Part shown: piece by piece, positions 22,801-36,524 of the stretch
How positions within the stretch are numbered: the first letter of the stretch is position 1
Layout of the letters: the number at the start of each line of letters is the position of its first letter
Source of the DNA: Ciona savignyi
Taxonomy: Eukaryota > Chordata > Ascidiacea > Phlebobranchia > Cionidae
DNA length: 64,000 bases
Assembly: GCA_000149265.1 (NCBI GenBank)
Contig: CH003412.1
Span: forward strand, 4,520,335 to 4,584,334
Direction of reading: 5' to 3'
The notes under the pieces: model-generated
The model's database searches: none
What the model was told of the DNA's origin: nothing
The model's input: the letters and a program-made list of their open reading frames with translations, nothing else
Program-made: the position numbers and the translations under genes

Positions 22801-25800
22801 TCATTCCCAAATAACCTCGGATTTGTCCAGAGCACTTCTTCCATTACTAGTGGTTCGTCGTGACTGGGCCAAACTTACAATGTCTGGTAACGTGTCATCG
22901 TTACCGCCAGCAACATACCACGTCATAGGTAACCCTGAAATAGACGCTCGATGCTGATGTCCGGAATTGTTTCTTGGTGTGTCAGACCAATCACCCACAG
23001 TGCTTGGTTTTGAATCGTACCTTGGCGTGGAATTTAAACTGGATATTAAAGATGGAACGTAAGAGGACTCGTCAGTAACCGACGCTGTTCTGCGTGTGTG
23101 GAAAATAGAGCTTTGCGGCCGAGCGGACATAGGCAGGGAAGCAGATTTGACTTGGACATCGCCTGGAGTTCCCGACTGTCCGTTTATTGATGTTGCTCGA
23201 CTTAATCCCCGTTTCAAAGACGGCAGTTCATGCAGGGCAGTGTTAATTTCAGTTACCGAATCGTCTTCTGGCGCGGTGGCAGTATGATTTTGCTCCATGT
23301 CGCCACCGAGCGGATGTTCTCCAAAAACTGTATCGGCGAGATTGGCAGAGCCTTCAAATATTTTGTGGTTTAAAATTTCCATTACTTTCTGCTCATTATT
23401 CCGGTAGGATGAATTCTCAATCAAATCCACGTGCATAGGAATGGAAACTGAAGACGCAGATGCTGGTTGCGAGGCGGAAAAATGTTTGGCACTGGAGAAC
23501 TGCACTGCGCGATCTTGTCCATCAATTTTTATCTCACTGTTTACTGCGTTACCACCGGCGACGTCGCGAGAAAGAGTTGATGACACGGAGTAGATAGGTG
23601 ACGGGGCAACTCTTCCGTTGAAAGGAGATCCATTAGCCCTGGACTTGCGTCTGTATTTGTTACTTGGAGACTATAAACAAACAGTTAAATGTTAAGAAGT
23701 AAAGTGGTTTTCATCAGAGTAACAGGATAGGATAGGATAATTATGTTTATACCCGTGCATGGGAAAACCAAGGGGGTTAACACACGGGCAATCGTCAGAG
23801 CACCTCGCGCCCACCGTCGGGTTACCAAAGCTATTGCAGTGTGTTGTATATGATAGACACGTTCCTTCAATTTGGTAGAACCCATTATTCCTGGGTTTAG
23901 GCAATGTTCGTAAAGTGCCTTGCCTAAGGACACAACCGACTAGCTAGTAACCAGTTTCGCACCAGCAACCTCCCATTGAATGGCGAAACCGCCAAACTAA
24001 CTGACCGGATAATGATAATCAGTTTAACTTACGTAGTTTCTATTGTGTGTGTTTTGTTTTCTCCATGCAAGGATATCAGGGGTAATTATTCCATTTGTGC
24101 TTTCAGCTGGAATTGACCGATATTCATCTGTGGGAAATTTTGAATACGATTTTAAACTGGTCGTCTGACTTGATCAAAGCTACGGAACTCCACAGTTATG
24201 TCCCCGAGTAACCCATTACAAAAACGTTGCCTCAATCCGATGGATTGTAATGGGTAAAATAAAATTGCAGCAATGAAATAATTACCAAACGCAAAAAATA
24301 CAGTACAGGCAACACAGTTATATAGACACGTGAAATTCAAACTATTATATCCTAAATGATAAATATTCAGGTAATATAAGACTAAACGTCTCGGGAATAT
24401 AATAAAATCAGGCGCACTTATAGAAATTTATATTTTTTTTGGTAAAGGACATCTTCGATTTCTTATTCCGAAAAATAAATATTCAATAATATTTCCTAAT
24501 AAAAGGGCTGATTTATCCGAATAAGTAATCGTCATCTATCGGCAGTATATTTTACGCTATACAAAAATAGATTAATGAAAATTCAAATTTAAAATTTTAT
24601 TTACCGTAAGTGTCGTTGACTTTTTGGTCTTTTTTCTGCTTTTTTCGTTTTCTCAGCAAAAAAATGATGATGATAATACAAAACAAGAGAATCAGACCCA
24701 CTATTAAAAGCCACCACCAATCTAAACCTGCTTGTGTTACCACGTTGTTGGTTGGCAACGTTACCACGACAATATCGGGCAGCACAGTGTGGGATACTGT
24801 GAATGTACCGTGTGCTCTACATGATGACAATGTCGTGTCGCAGATACCAACTGAGAAGTCGTTATCCGCGCAAACTGACGAACCAACGCAATGCAAGTTT
24901 GACGCGACACTGTCGGTCACGGGGGAACCATCTGCTAGTCGATTTCCGTTGAAAGAAAAGCTGAGTGTGCTCACTGTTACATTGATTGAAGTGATAACGA
25001 TACTCAGAGTCGATTCATTTATCCAATTTCCGACGTAAGAACCTCGGAATGCACCGTTCAAGCTTAGCACTTTGTCAAGATTCGTTTGCGTTGACACATT
25101 TGGCTGGCTGGTGTTTCTGTCGAATTGTAAGGTGATGACGTCACCAACATGTACTGTGATGTCACCGTTGCTAATTGGCAGAGAATCCTGGCGAGCGATT
25201 GAGTATGAAGTGAGAGAGGGCGTCAAGCTGTCATTTTGCTCCTGTAAAGATGTAACGTTTGTATAATAATTTATACCCAACTAGAATATATATGACGCTA
25301 TGGGCAGGATAATAAACGGTCTGAAAAATAGTACTTTATTTAACAGCGATTTTCTGTTTAACATTCAAACAGGTCATTATTCGGTGTTCAGCTTTATTTT
25401 ACGGCTTTTTTAGGGTTTACTTATGCTGCTATAAAAAAAGTACCTACCACATATACATTGGTGTTCGAGCGACCTATCACAGTATATGTCTCCAGTGCTG
25501 ATTTGCTGACCCCTGTGTCTTGTGCAACTACCTCGATCATTCCAGAACGTTTGTAGTTGGTCGTCAAATAATTTGCCACTTCAGACACAGGATAGTCCTG
25601 GCCAGTAGTGTGAAATGTAAGAGTAAGTGTGGTCACCGTAGGAACCCTGTCGGTCTTGTCCAGCGAGACGTCCCATTCAGCAACGTAGCTGTTTTGGCAC
25701 TGTGCGATTGCTGCACTCAATCCTGGAAACTGATCACCGATATCGGTTCCTGTTAAACAATATGGATGATATGAAGTGCTTGCTCCAGCTTAGAAACGTT

Positions 25801-28800
25801 GAAAAATTACCGAAAACATCAACGAATGTTAGAACACAAATTCGATCAAGTTGCGTCTTGCTCATTGCTGGACGCAAGAGCACATCTCCAATTGTACCTT
25901 CTGTGACGTATTCCACTCCCGATGACATTAGTGATTTCTGCACAACTATGTCAGTAACATAAGGAACCTGTGTTGAAAAGATTTGATACAATTCAGGTAA
26001 AAAGAGTATTCGCAAATCAGGATAGGATAGGATAGGATATTCATGTTTATCCCCGTGAATGGGAAAACCAAGGGGGTTAACACACTTTCAATCGTCAGAT
26101 CACCTCGCGCCCACAATCGGGTTACGGAGTTATTTCAGTGTGTTGTATATGATAGACACGTTCTTTTAATTTGGTAGAACCTATTAATTCGCTTGGTCCA
26201 GGCAATGTCTGTAAAGTGCCTTGCCTAAGGACATAACCTACTAGCTAGCGACCAGTTTCGCACCTCAAACCTTTCAATTAAAAAGGCGACGTATTTAATC
26301 GCCAGACTAATCGCTTGGACTGTTTATTAGGTCGACTTTGTTCTTACGTTAAGTCCCCAATTTCCCTCCAATGGCGGAGAAGGTGCTTGGCTTGCTTTTG
26401 ACAGACCGGTAACATCACGAATGCAGTATTGAGTTGATGTTGTTGAAGTTCCATCGCAAGTCTGTTTGGGTGTTGTTATCCAGCTTCCAATCTAAATACA
26501 AGAAAGCTTGGTGTAAAGTATATCTTAGCTCTGAATAATTGTAAAGGAAATTGTCGTGACAAATAGAGTGGTGGGTTAGTGCGTTGTCTTTTATAGGTTA
26601 AGGTTTGTCGGATCATAGCCGGTCCCTGGTTAGTCTGTTTTGTCATTGAACTATGCATATCTCAGAATATTGCCCGAATCCAATGGATTAACAGGGTCGA
26701 AGAAAACTGAAGGAATGTCTCAAATACACAATACCTGAGCACAATGTTATCTGATGATAGTTTACGAATATCTCGTCCTGCTATTTAGACATCGAAAAAA
26801 AAATACTCATGCTTTTACGCAGGCTTGTTTCTGCATGGATAAAATAAATCAACAGACAGCAAAATCTAACCTGTACAGGTAGCTGTGGATAGCCTTCTCG
26901 TATAACAGTTATTTCAAATGTTTTTGCATTTTTCCACCTTCCAGTGTAACCATCGATTGATTCTACGACTAGAGGATTGGTGAATGAAAACAGTTCTAGA
27001 ATCTCGTGTTTTTGTAAAATTTTGCCTGCGGATGCAATTGGATCTGTGGTGTCGTAATATCCAAACGGTGGCATGCTTGTGTCTCTGTCGAAGATTATCT
27101 CAATTCTGTCGCCACTGGAAAGCTTAGCGTCTGTGTGTAATTCTGAAACCAATGTGCTTTGTTAGCGTAGGAACGTAGGTTTCGTTTTACTGTTATACTA
27201 AATTAAGTAAGAGAACGGAATTTTTTTTTCTTGCTAGGCGGATTATAGTGTTTAAGCAAGGTACTTTACAGACATTACCTGAACTGACCGGAATATTTTT
27301 ATTCTACCAAATTAAAAAAACGTGTTTATCATATACAACACACTGTAATAGCTGTGGTAACTCGAAGGTGGGCGCGCCCGTGTGTTAACCCCCTTGGTTT
27401 TCCCATTCACGGGGATAAACGTGAATATCCTATCCTATACAGACATAGTTTGAGACACTCTCACCTGCTGTTCTGAGGATCGAAGCTGTAGTTGCTGGGT
27501 AAGCCACAATGTGTTGTATGGTCGGAGATGCAGGTAGATTTCCAGGTGGTAAATCGATCACAGCAGATCCATTTGCTTCCACTATGTTGATTATGATATT
27601 CGTAGTTGAGCTGACGGCGTTGGCAGAATCTACCGCAAACATCGATACTTCACGATGTCGAAAATCGGGCGGATCGGCCGTGTTTCTGTATGTAATTTCC
27701 CGCATAGCTGCGCTGTAATCATCGAAGTTGGCATCGGAGTTTACGATGGAAAATGAGAACACTCCACTGGTTGCATTGTATTGGGAAGAAGTCCTAACAA
27801 CCTAAAATTTTAGTAAAATCTTTGAAATGGAACACAAAAAAAGCATCCCGGACATTTTATGTACCGTGTCACAAATAGATTAAGTACCAACCTTGATATA
27901 ATGGTATGATTCATTGACGTAAAAGCTGCGTTGAAACGACGAGGGAATGGAGAACATCTCATCATAAATGTCGTAAACTGAACTTAGTGATATTAGCACA
28001 GAACTTGGAGAAGTTTCATCAGGATCGGAGAAAGTAAAGTTTACACTTGGATACAGTGAAATTGGATCGCTTCCTGTGAACGATATTGTTTTAGGTCAGC
28101 GTTTCCCAACCTTTTTTGGTCGCGGACTATTTCCTTACCAGAGAAAGTCTTTGCGGACTCAAAGTGCAACAATTTTCAATTAGCGTAAGTCAAAAGTGTA
28201 GCGTAACTGGACTATGTGCATATACGATACACTACTACAAACTTAAAATTATCATGAGTTACAATGTCTAGTTGATAAAAACATATCCCTGCTACTATAT
28301 AACGATCAAAAACAAATAAAGGTTTGCAAATTGTTGATGTGCTTGCGGACTGATTTAAAGCTTCCACGGACTCATTTGAAACCGCGGACTCGGGTTGGGA
28401 AACACTGTTTTAAGTAAAGAGAAGTTTGTGATAACCAGAATCAAATCAGTTTGAAATATAATAAAAGTTTGTAATTTGTTTGAAGTAAGCACCAAAAACT
28501 ATTGCTTGTAGTCTAACACTAAAGTTTTATTAAATCGCAGAAAGTGTTTTGCCTACCTCGGCGGAATTCCACAATTGGCCAACTTGCAAAAGTAGAGTTC
28601 ACCGAAGGTGGGTCGTTTACAGCATTTATCCTTAAGTTGCGACTGAACACACGTGAAGTTGTTCCCAATATATCCGTAACAACCGCATCAAGCCGCCTCA
28701 AGCCAGTTGTACCGAAGCTTGCAGTTGGATTCTCAGATAAGTGCTGGTAGCTTACGCTACGCAGTGCTGCCACGTAGAAGTCCTCGGTTGCATTACCTGA

Positions 28801-31800
28801 TAACGTAACTTGCGTACGGTGTGCGTTCCAAGTTACATTTAAACCGGTAACCGAAATAAGCTGTGCTTCGTCAACATATCCAAAACCTGAACCGATAAGT
28901 AGTTGTTCTGATTCAACGTCCAAGGCATTGGTTATAGACACAGTAGCAGATATACCACGCGATGACGTCATTTTAGAAAGAGCGATGTCGGAAAAAGCAG
29001 CAACCGGTGACGTTTTCTCAGTGAATTGAATTTCGGCTGATAAAATACAATTATACGGTTATTTGTATAGTATAATTTTACAAAGAACACTTTATTTTAC
29101 AAAGACATACCTTGACTGCCTGTGATGATCGGTGTTTCGATAGCAACCACCGAAGTGACAACTGATATCGAAGTTTGACCGAAAGCTCCCCCAGTAACAA
29201 ATGTTGCGTTAACGCGGAAACTGCCTGCAGGTAAAGCATCACTAGCATCCCAAGGTATAATCTTCAGCTGAGTCTGGATGGCTGATGTAAAATCCGTACC
29301 AGGTATGAATCTGTATGTTTAAAGACATTAGTCAAATAATACATTTTTTATGTGATTCGGTCCATACTAAAAAACAACTTACTGGTGATTGTTATGTATA
29401 GCCAAGTTACTGATGATTCTTATGTATATAACTGAATCGAACACTATAACATAGTTATACGATTTGGTTATAGGTATTTATGTAATGGCTACGTCGTCTT
29501 TCAATCAAAAGGTTGCAGGTGCGAAACTGGTCCCTTTTATAGCTAGTCGGTTGTGTCCTTGGGCAAGGCACTTTATAGACATTGCCGGAACCTATAGGAT
29601 TAATGGGTTCTATACCAAATTGAAAAAAACGTGTCTATCATATACAACACATTGCAATAACTACGGTAACCCGACGGTGGGTGCAAGGTGATCTGACGAT
29701 TACCCGTGTGTTAACCCCCTTGGTTTTCCCATTCACGGGAATAAACATAAAAATCCTATCCTTTCCTATCCTGGTGCGCAACACACTCAGTTTAAACACT
29801 TGTTTGCTCAGATTATAACTCACCGTATTCTACAGATTGAAGATAATAGGGTTGCAAGCTCTATGGACACTGGTTCATAAGCCGCATAACCCGCTCCATT
29901 GGCGCTATAAAAGGAATACCACTCGACAGAGTTGCCTTCACACTTGTATTGAAACTCCCCGAAGTTGCTTTCAGTGCTGATAACTGCAATGCCCGGATTA
30001 ACAGGCACGTCGATATCCCTGAATAAAATTACAAATTAAAAAAAGAATAAATAACAGTGGTTTGCATTGAAAACGTGTTCTTATATCAAGATAGACGTTT
30101 ATTTCTATTAGGAACACTGTGTAGCATACACGGATCTTGACCTGGCCTAGATTGCAAATGACAATGTCTAGTGGAACATTATATGCTATAAATTCCCGCT
30201 GGCATTGTTTTTTGAAACTAAAATTGATTTTATTTCTTCCATTAAAACAATACCTGTACACATCTTTGACCAGGTCGTTTACCAATGTTCCCAGCTCATT
30301 TGTCATATTTGAAATTGTGTAAACGGGAAGATCGACAGATGCGATTCCGGGTTCAAAATAAGGTGAATCGTTAACGTTGGTCACCGCCACAGTACCAGTT
30401 ATTTCTTGCTGACTAAATGCGCCTGTTGGTCCTGTGTACGAGGCGTCGACCTGTATAAGGATAGTAAATTAACAAATGATGGCCACTAGTCCATGATACA
30501 CCCTACCCCTTCATCTCCATTGTTTCCAATGGTGAAATCCCAGCATCTGTATGTCAACGATGCCTCACCGACAAAGTTTAAGTTTGGAACTAATCGAATC
30601 GCGTCGCTCTCTGAGTCACCATTCGAGCCCAGCAATACCGAGGTAGCGACAATGTTAACCCACGTTGTTCCGTTGTCTGCAGTCCGCTGCCACGTACCGC
30701 TATTATCAAGGCCGGTAATGGCAACGCCCAAGTTCAGGATCGAGGAGTCGTAGAGCCGGTCGATGTCGTCGCATGCCTCGATCAGTTTGGTCACTTTAAC
30801 TCCGTTTCCACCGTCGGAATCTTCGTGCATTGTGAATAACTGTATTGTGGGAGGCGATGATGTCAGGGTCACGTGAGGCGCGTCATTCACTGGAGCCACC
30901 ACGACGGTAACGGTTGCCATATCAGGACTAAATGGGTCACCGCCCGCACTCCAAGTCACGTTGGCAAAATCTCCATTAGAAAGCGAGGACGACGTTCCTA
31001 TAAATTAACTCTTATTAAATCACGTAAAAATACGTAAATTAGTTAAGATGTTCAAAGTATGCGGACTTACCTGTCTTGTCCCATGCAACAACTGTTATCG
31101 TTGTATTCCCAACAAAATTTGCATTGGGAAAATATCCGAGGTATTGCTCTTTCAGTACCACGCATGTTTGGGAAAGCGACGTGTTGCGCAATATATTTCC
31201 AGAGGAATCGCGTACACCGTCCTGAAGAATAGTACATAAATATTTAACTTATTTTAACAAAAAGCATTAAATACTTGCCTGGATTGTAACTAATGAATTA
31301 GAAGGACCGAGGTAACGCCACAACCCATTCGAGTTGTCAGCACCCAACACCGCAATGGCAAGTTCTGAGCCGAAATCGTTGTCACTGATAGAGTTTCCCA
31401 GAAAAGGAATGGACGAAGAGCTTATTGGCGCATATCTACACGATAAAGAAAATGTATTACGAGTTTCTTATACATTGATGCAATACAACCAAACGTTGAG
31501 TAAACCCATACCTTATATATTTCACATTACCATCTCTTAGTCCTACAATAGTTACTTACAAAAGATTATCTTCCTGTATTGTAATGACCGCTGGTTGAGT
31601 TTCAAAAAATGGAGAATCGTTAACATTTTGCAGGGTAAAGTAAATCGGGGCATTTGCAGTCGATGTAGCGTCGTGGATTTCAATATTCAATCCTCTAAAT
31701 TGGGCAATTGGCTCTTCGGCAGTATTATCATACGTTAATGTAGCAATAGCAAGTTCGTACTCGTGGACGCTGAGTAAACCTATGGCGGAATCAGTTGTAG

Positions 31801-33354
31801 GGCAGTGTGAAAATATGTGTAATATTGTAGGGTCTACTATAAAATGATTGCCATGTGTTACTAAAGGAGTCAGGACAAAGAAAGGTATTGCGATAACACA
31901 TGCTATTTATGAGTCAATGTGTCAAAAGTCGCAAGAAACCTCACCTAATTTATCTACGAAAGCATAATATGCATCCTTTTCGTCAACATTTATACTAAAA
32001 AAAGTTCATTAAAAAGGAACTTACATCAACGCGCGCTGTTTTTTATGCCTTTTTGTAAAAAAAACGGTCCGATTTTTTTCAGACGCCTACGCAACGCGCA
32101 TCATTTATAAGACCATATACACTGTATAGTTTGTGTTTATCAACTTTAAATTTGTTGTGGTATAACATCGTGCCCCAACATACTTCCAAGATTTACCTGT
32201 AAGGTTTAGTACCCCTGCGCTGTCGAACGTATAAGTTGGCGTGATGACATAATCAAAAGTGACATTGCGTTCACCGACACTCGCTACCGCAGTTTGAGTG
32301 AAACTACTGAGCGCAAGTATTTCATGGTTGGTATCCAAAATATTTAGCGATTCGATGAGCACGTACTCGATTCCGGAAGGTGCTTCAATCTGTGAAAAAC
32401 AACACGTTTTTATTAACAAAAAACTATGTGCGAACTTGAATAAAACAAAAAAAATTGGGCACCCATCGTTTTGTGACTTAAAGACTCGTTATATCTGTCT
32501 TGGTTGCTCGAGTGATGCTACTATTAATCAAAAGCACGATTACGACACCGATAAATCTAAATTAACCGTGGTTTTCTTTCGGAAGTAGCGGAATCCGACT
32601 TTATTTTAAGAAGTTACCGCACTGGAAGTGCTAGAAAATTTTATCGTATCGTTTTAAACCGCTGTGGTGTTGCGTGGTTGATGCGAATAAAAGTACACAT
32701 ACATATATTAGTCGACGTATTCCATTTATCGTTTGTCTTTAAAAGAACATTTATTTTTTTATAAATCACCTGAACTGGATTTGGAATCATAAGAGCCGGT
32801 CCAGAATCTTCCTGATAAAAGAAATGTGGCGCGTTTACAGTGATGCTGAGACTTGTTCTTGCTTGCAGTAATCCTCTGCCCGATCTCTGTTGATTCAAAC
32901 TTGATTCTTGCTTCAAAAAATCCCGGAATTTCTCTGAAAGTTGAGTGTATTCGTCAGTGCTTATTTCCAATCCAGTTTGTCGGTTCAAGGTCGCCAGTGC
33001 GTGAGCATCTACGTCGTCCAATGTCGAGCGTTTGTGTCTCCCATATGTTTCATAAGAACCAGTTCCAGGATCTTTATCATTTAGAGAAGTGTCGAAAAAT
33101 GAAGATTGCTCGAGTATTTCTAAGTTTTCGGGACTTGATTCGAATGTCTTTGCCTGTGGTTCATCTAACGTTTCGAATTGTCGCCCGTCGTCGAATTCAG
33201 GAACATTTAATGTTGGACTTTTAGGCTTTTTCATAAAAACAACGCTTTCATTTGCGATTTCTTTTTCCTCGATTGAGTAATCAACTTCGTTTGTTACACA
33301 ATTTTGAAATAAATTTACAAAAATTAATAGCAGTATTATTTTACGAGAAAACAT
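22801..33354 (-). CDS. Large single-pass membrane protein with NDxP / tandem-95-like repeats
   Basis: Nineteen exons on the minus strand, all phases consistent: 32770-33354, 32197-32389, 31560-31779, 31279-31435, 31071-31221, 30507-30997, 30254-30450, 29824-30018, 29111-29310, 28557-29036, 27892-28073, 27465-27801, 26871-27142, 26348-26491, 25811-25967, 25448-25749, 24605-25241, 24033-24127, 22801-23670; 1,954 residues. Signal peptide 1-20 (IILLLIFVNLFQNC); RHKR at 106-109 is a furin-type site, so a propeptide is likely. The ectodomain has repeats ending VNDSPFF, VNDAPHV, VNDSPYF, VNDPPSV, and segments of the form GTWQRTADNGTTWVNI ... IRLVPNLNFVGEASLTYRCW, as in cadherin-like and tandem-95 repeats. 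Two further modules share GD.I...FDR.TS.P. A transmembrane helix lies at about 1596-1617, followed by RKRKKQKKDQK and a 337-residue Ser-rich tail. A cell-surface adhesion or receptor role is likely; the ligand is unknown. One intron (31278) uses a GC donor. Confidence 0.85.
23724..24008 (-). mobile_element. S1 SINE, minus orientation, full length
   Basis: Starts with the GGATA tail on the plus strand and ends with the tRNA-like head (ACTAACTGACCGG). Lies in the last intron of the membrane protein gene, so in the same orientation as that gene. Confidence 0.85.
26019..26312 (-). mobile_element. S1 SINE, minus orientation, full length
   Basis: Tail of four GGATA-type units, complete body and head; same orientation as the host gene. 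Confidence 0.87.
27229..27441 (+). mobile_element. S1 SINE, 5' truncated and internally deleted
   Basis: Lacks most of the tRNA-like head and has a deletion in the GGCGCGAGGTGATCTGACG part (GGGCGCGCCCGTGTG joins directly). Opposite orientation to its host gene. Confidence 0.75.
28097..28407. mobile_element. hAT-like MITE
   Basis: 311-bp element with inverted ends CAGCGTTTCCCAACC and GGTTGGGAAACACTG, and target duplications TTTTAGGT (28089-28096) and TTTTAAGT (28408-28415), 7 of 8 identical. No coding capacity; intronic. Confidence 0.85.
29490..29773 (+). mobile_element. S1 SINE, + orientation, head damaged
   Basis: Begins in the B-box half of the head (CAATCAAAAGGTTGCAGGTG) and ends in a TATCC tail. 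Antisense to the host gene. Confidence 0.8.
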
Positions 33355-35929
33355 ATTTCCGAAAATCTGAAATTAGCATAAAAAGATTTACATATTTTAT
33401 TAAACCTGATTATAGCAATTTTACACAATTAGTTGTCCTGTAAACAGCCCAGAGAGAAACTAATGCTGACGGTTGACACCTGCTCAAGCATTTTGTTGTC
33501 ACTCTATGGAAACATTTTGTATAACAACAAACACAAAAAGCCAGTAACGCTTAGCCCGCCCATTTTCTTCAGTTCTTTTGGCTCGGGAAGAAGCAACATT
33601 TGGGTTGTGCTCACACAGTGTCTGGATACGGTTACTCCGAATATCGCACCTGGACAAAAGACCCCCTACATAGCCGACAGGTTGTGTGAAGATGCTTCGG
33701 AAACGCATAGTTACGATTTCTTTTCACTGATAAGACGTCGTCTGCGTGATTCGGTTAAATCGCCACGATGAGTTTCCGCGCCTGTCTGATCCCACGATTT
33801 TTCCTGACCCGAAATTAGACCCTTTCGTCTAATTAAGATATCCATTTTACTACAATTTATCATGAACACCTGTTCAATTTTTATCTTACACCAAAAAAAC
33901 ATTTATAACATAAACCTTTTCATTCGTTCGACTTATATATGTACCATACCCCTACAAATATTTTTGTTATTAATTTTTTTAACTTTTTTGTTATTAACGG
34001 TGTATGAAAAAACAGTAATAATATTTCGGAGAAAAATATTTCTTGTTCTGGGTGAACTGACAAAGAATCAATCGTATATAAGACTAAAAGAAGTTGTGGT
34101 CAGGCTTACCTTTTTTGTGTTCTTTAATGAATCCAAAGGCGATACATTTTCTTTACAAATACATAGATAATAGCAATATTGTAACTGATTAAGGATATTG
34201 TGGTCAAAACATGCGTCACTTCATACGATACCCAGGTGTGACTCCAAATTATTTTTGGATAAAGACTAACGAAACGATTGTATCAGTGTCATTAAATTAG
34301 TGGCGTGAAATAACATATGCTAAGTATTGTCAGGCAAAGGCAAAACAGATTGATGAATGTCACTGTAACATTGCGACAACAAACAAACATAAGAATTCGG
34401 ATACTTTGTCGGGGAGAATGGAATATTTCTAGATCTGACGCATTCTTTTCGATATTCTTTGCTAGCTGTGAATCCAAGCACCAAAGAAAATGCGACCCGT
34501 AAATTTAGCGTGATAATACAATTCTTTGATCATTGTGTAACCTGTAATGCTATCTGGTCATTTCACACCTTGGAGTGACGGGGTGTCATTGTTCCACGTG
34601 CTGAGCTTTGTTTCCAAGCGCGAAAACAGGTGTTGGGGCAACGCTTCTGAAAACAGACAGTTAAAACTGAAATCAATACGCGTGCTCTCTCGGAAATGGT
34701 CTTTATGCTGGAAAATAATTTGGACATTGCGTAGTCAAAATGAGTCAAAACAAAATTACAGTTCTATCAACTTTCTTAAAGAGAAAATGTGTTATACGTA
34801 TATACGTTTTAGTACGCAGATGGACCTAAGTTTTAAAAAGATTAAACTATGCATACACATATATCTGCATGTCATTCCGATGTTTGTTGTACAAAAATAG
34901 CGGTAACATAACAGTTCAAAACATTGCAAAACCCTTGACCTCGATACACATACATTTTTTTAAGTCTGATATTTTCAAAATCTCCCGAAATAGGCTCGGT
35001 ATGATAGGTATGCCTATAGCAGCGTACGTTTTTTTTGCGTTAAAGTCTCGACTCAAAGTTGTTTAGGAATAACATTAGAATATACAATACAATTTTCTAA
35101 TCACATTTTTTCAAATGAAACGCAAATATTCAAAACTCTGAACCCTCGGTCCTCTCTCTGTACTGCCCCGGTCACACTTTTCTCTGGGTTTTTATTATCG
35201 TTAGTTAGATTAAATTGATTTGCTTTGTAAGATTTGTCATTTAACGGACTAATCTGCTTTTTGATATACTTATATAGGCTATAGTTAACCATTGACGCCG
35301 TAAGACTTCTATGAGCAAACTAAATAAGATATAACGCCACGTAGAATAACATACAATTTCGTTATAGGCAATAAAACAACTTAACTTGAACATTACTCGA
35401 TAACAAGTTTTAAAATAAAATCTGTTGAACGCGCAACTCGTGTATGACTGACTCACTTTGCAACACTGTCGTGTCGTCATCTACTAACAAAATGGCGAGT
35501 CAGGATTCATGAAAGCAAATCCGAAAACTATTGCCAATCATAAATAAATAAAACAAAACCAATTTTGTACTTGATTCTGAATATTATAAACATTCCACCA
35601 AATGTGTTTACAGACAAAACATTTTTCGTTACCAAACTTGTGAACAGGTATAGAAAAACGAGATTAAGTTAATTTTATTTCTATTTGTTTAACTGTAGTC
35701 ACCCAAGCATAACAGGTCGTCTGCCGATTTTCAATGCTGTTATTTTGAAGTATTAGAACGCTTGGTTTGGTAAGTTTTTGTTACCATTTTATAGGTCATA
35801 ATGCTTTTTAATAAAAACCGTAGATACTTTGATTAAAAATAATGACATTTTGGAAATTATACAAAAGTAATTGGAAGGGTAATCACACTCCAGCATGATT
35901 GTTGCAGTTATCATTGTATTTTATATAGT
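33355..35929. other. Intergenic between two divergent genes
   Basis: The membrane protein gene (-) starts at 33354 and the mesothelin-like gene (+) at 37228. Several short open frames occur on both strands but none has splice or family support. Promoters of both genes are expected here or just right of it; I see no convincing TATA box. Confidence 0.4.
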
Positions 35930-36110
35930 ATATTCATGTTTTATCGCCGTGGGAAAACACAAGGGTTGTTATCACAATAGCAATGGCAGATCACCTCGCG
36001 AATGGGTTACTGAAGCTATGGCAGTGTACTATATGATATGTGATTGAGATATTCCTTTAATTTAGTAGAGGATATTAATTCGCTGTTTTTCAAAAATGTA
36101 TGGTAAGTAA

Positions 36111-36524
36111 CCCGTATGGAAAGTACGTCAATTTTCGCCGAGATCTCGAGTGTGCACGCGCCAAATATTTAAGTGTGCAGTGTGCAAACGTCCAAAAGTG
36201 CACACTTCAAGTGTGCATACAATCTCCTTTTTATTACTGTTTTACCAAAATCGTGAAAAACATATTATTCTATCCTAAATCTATTGTGTCCGTTAGCTAA
36301 TATATCGATCTACACAACGATATATAATAATTACTTATTATATGTCGTTGATCTACATAACATAGGGTCGCCTACATAACGAAAAATGTACTGACAGTAA
36401 ATTACCCGAGGTTCAGAGGTAGGTTTACAGTAAATTACCCGAGGTCCAGAGGTAGGTTTACGAGTGTGCAAAGACGCAGGGAAAAAAAACTCGAGTGTGC
36501 AGCTGTCGTACTTTCCATACTGGG
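36111..36524. mobile_element. Harbinger-like MITE nested in a SINE
   Basis: Inverted ends CCCGTATGGAAAGTACG and CGTACTTTCCATACTGGG with a 3-bp duplication TAA on each side, the pattern of PIF/Harbinger elements. Inside are many copies of GTGTGCA and a two-copy tandem repeat. No transposase. Confidence 0.75.
36394..36461. repeat. Two-copy 33-bp tandem repeat inside the MITE
   Basis: ACAGTAAATTACCCGAGG plus TCAGAGGTAGGTTT appears twice in a row with one or two differences. Confidence 0.85.

Noticed and set aside
24610-25266. Plus-strand open frames opposite the membrane-proximal exon
   Set aside because: Shadow frames of the exon 24605-25241, which has a clear membrane helix and correct phase on the minus strand.
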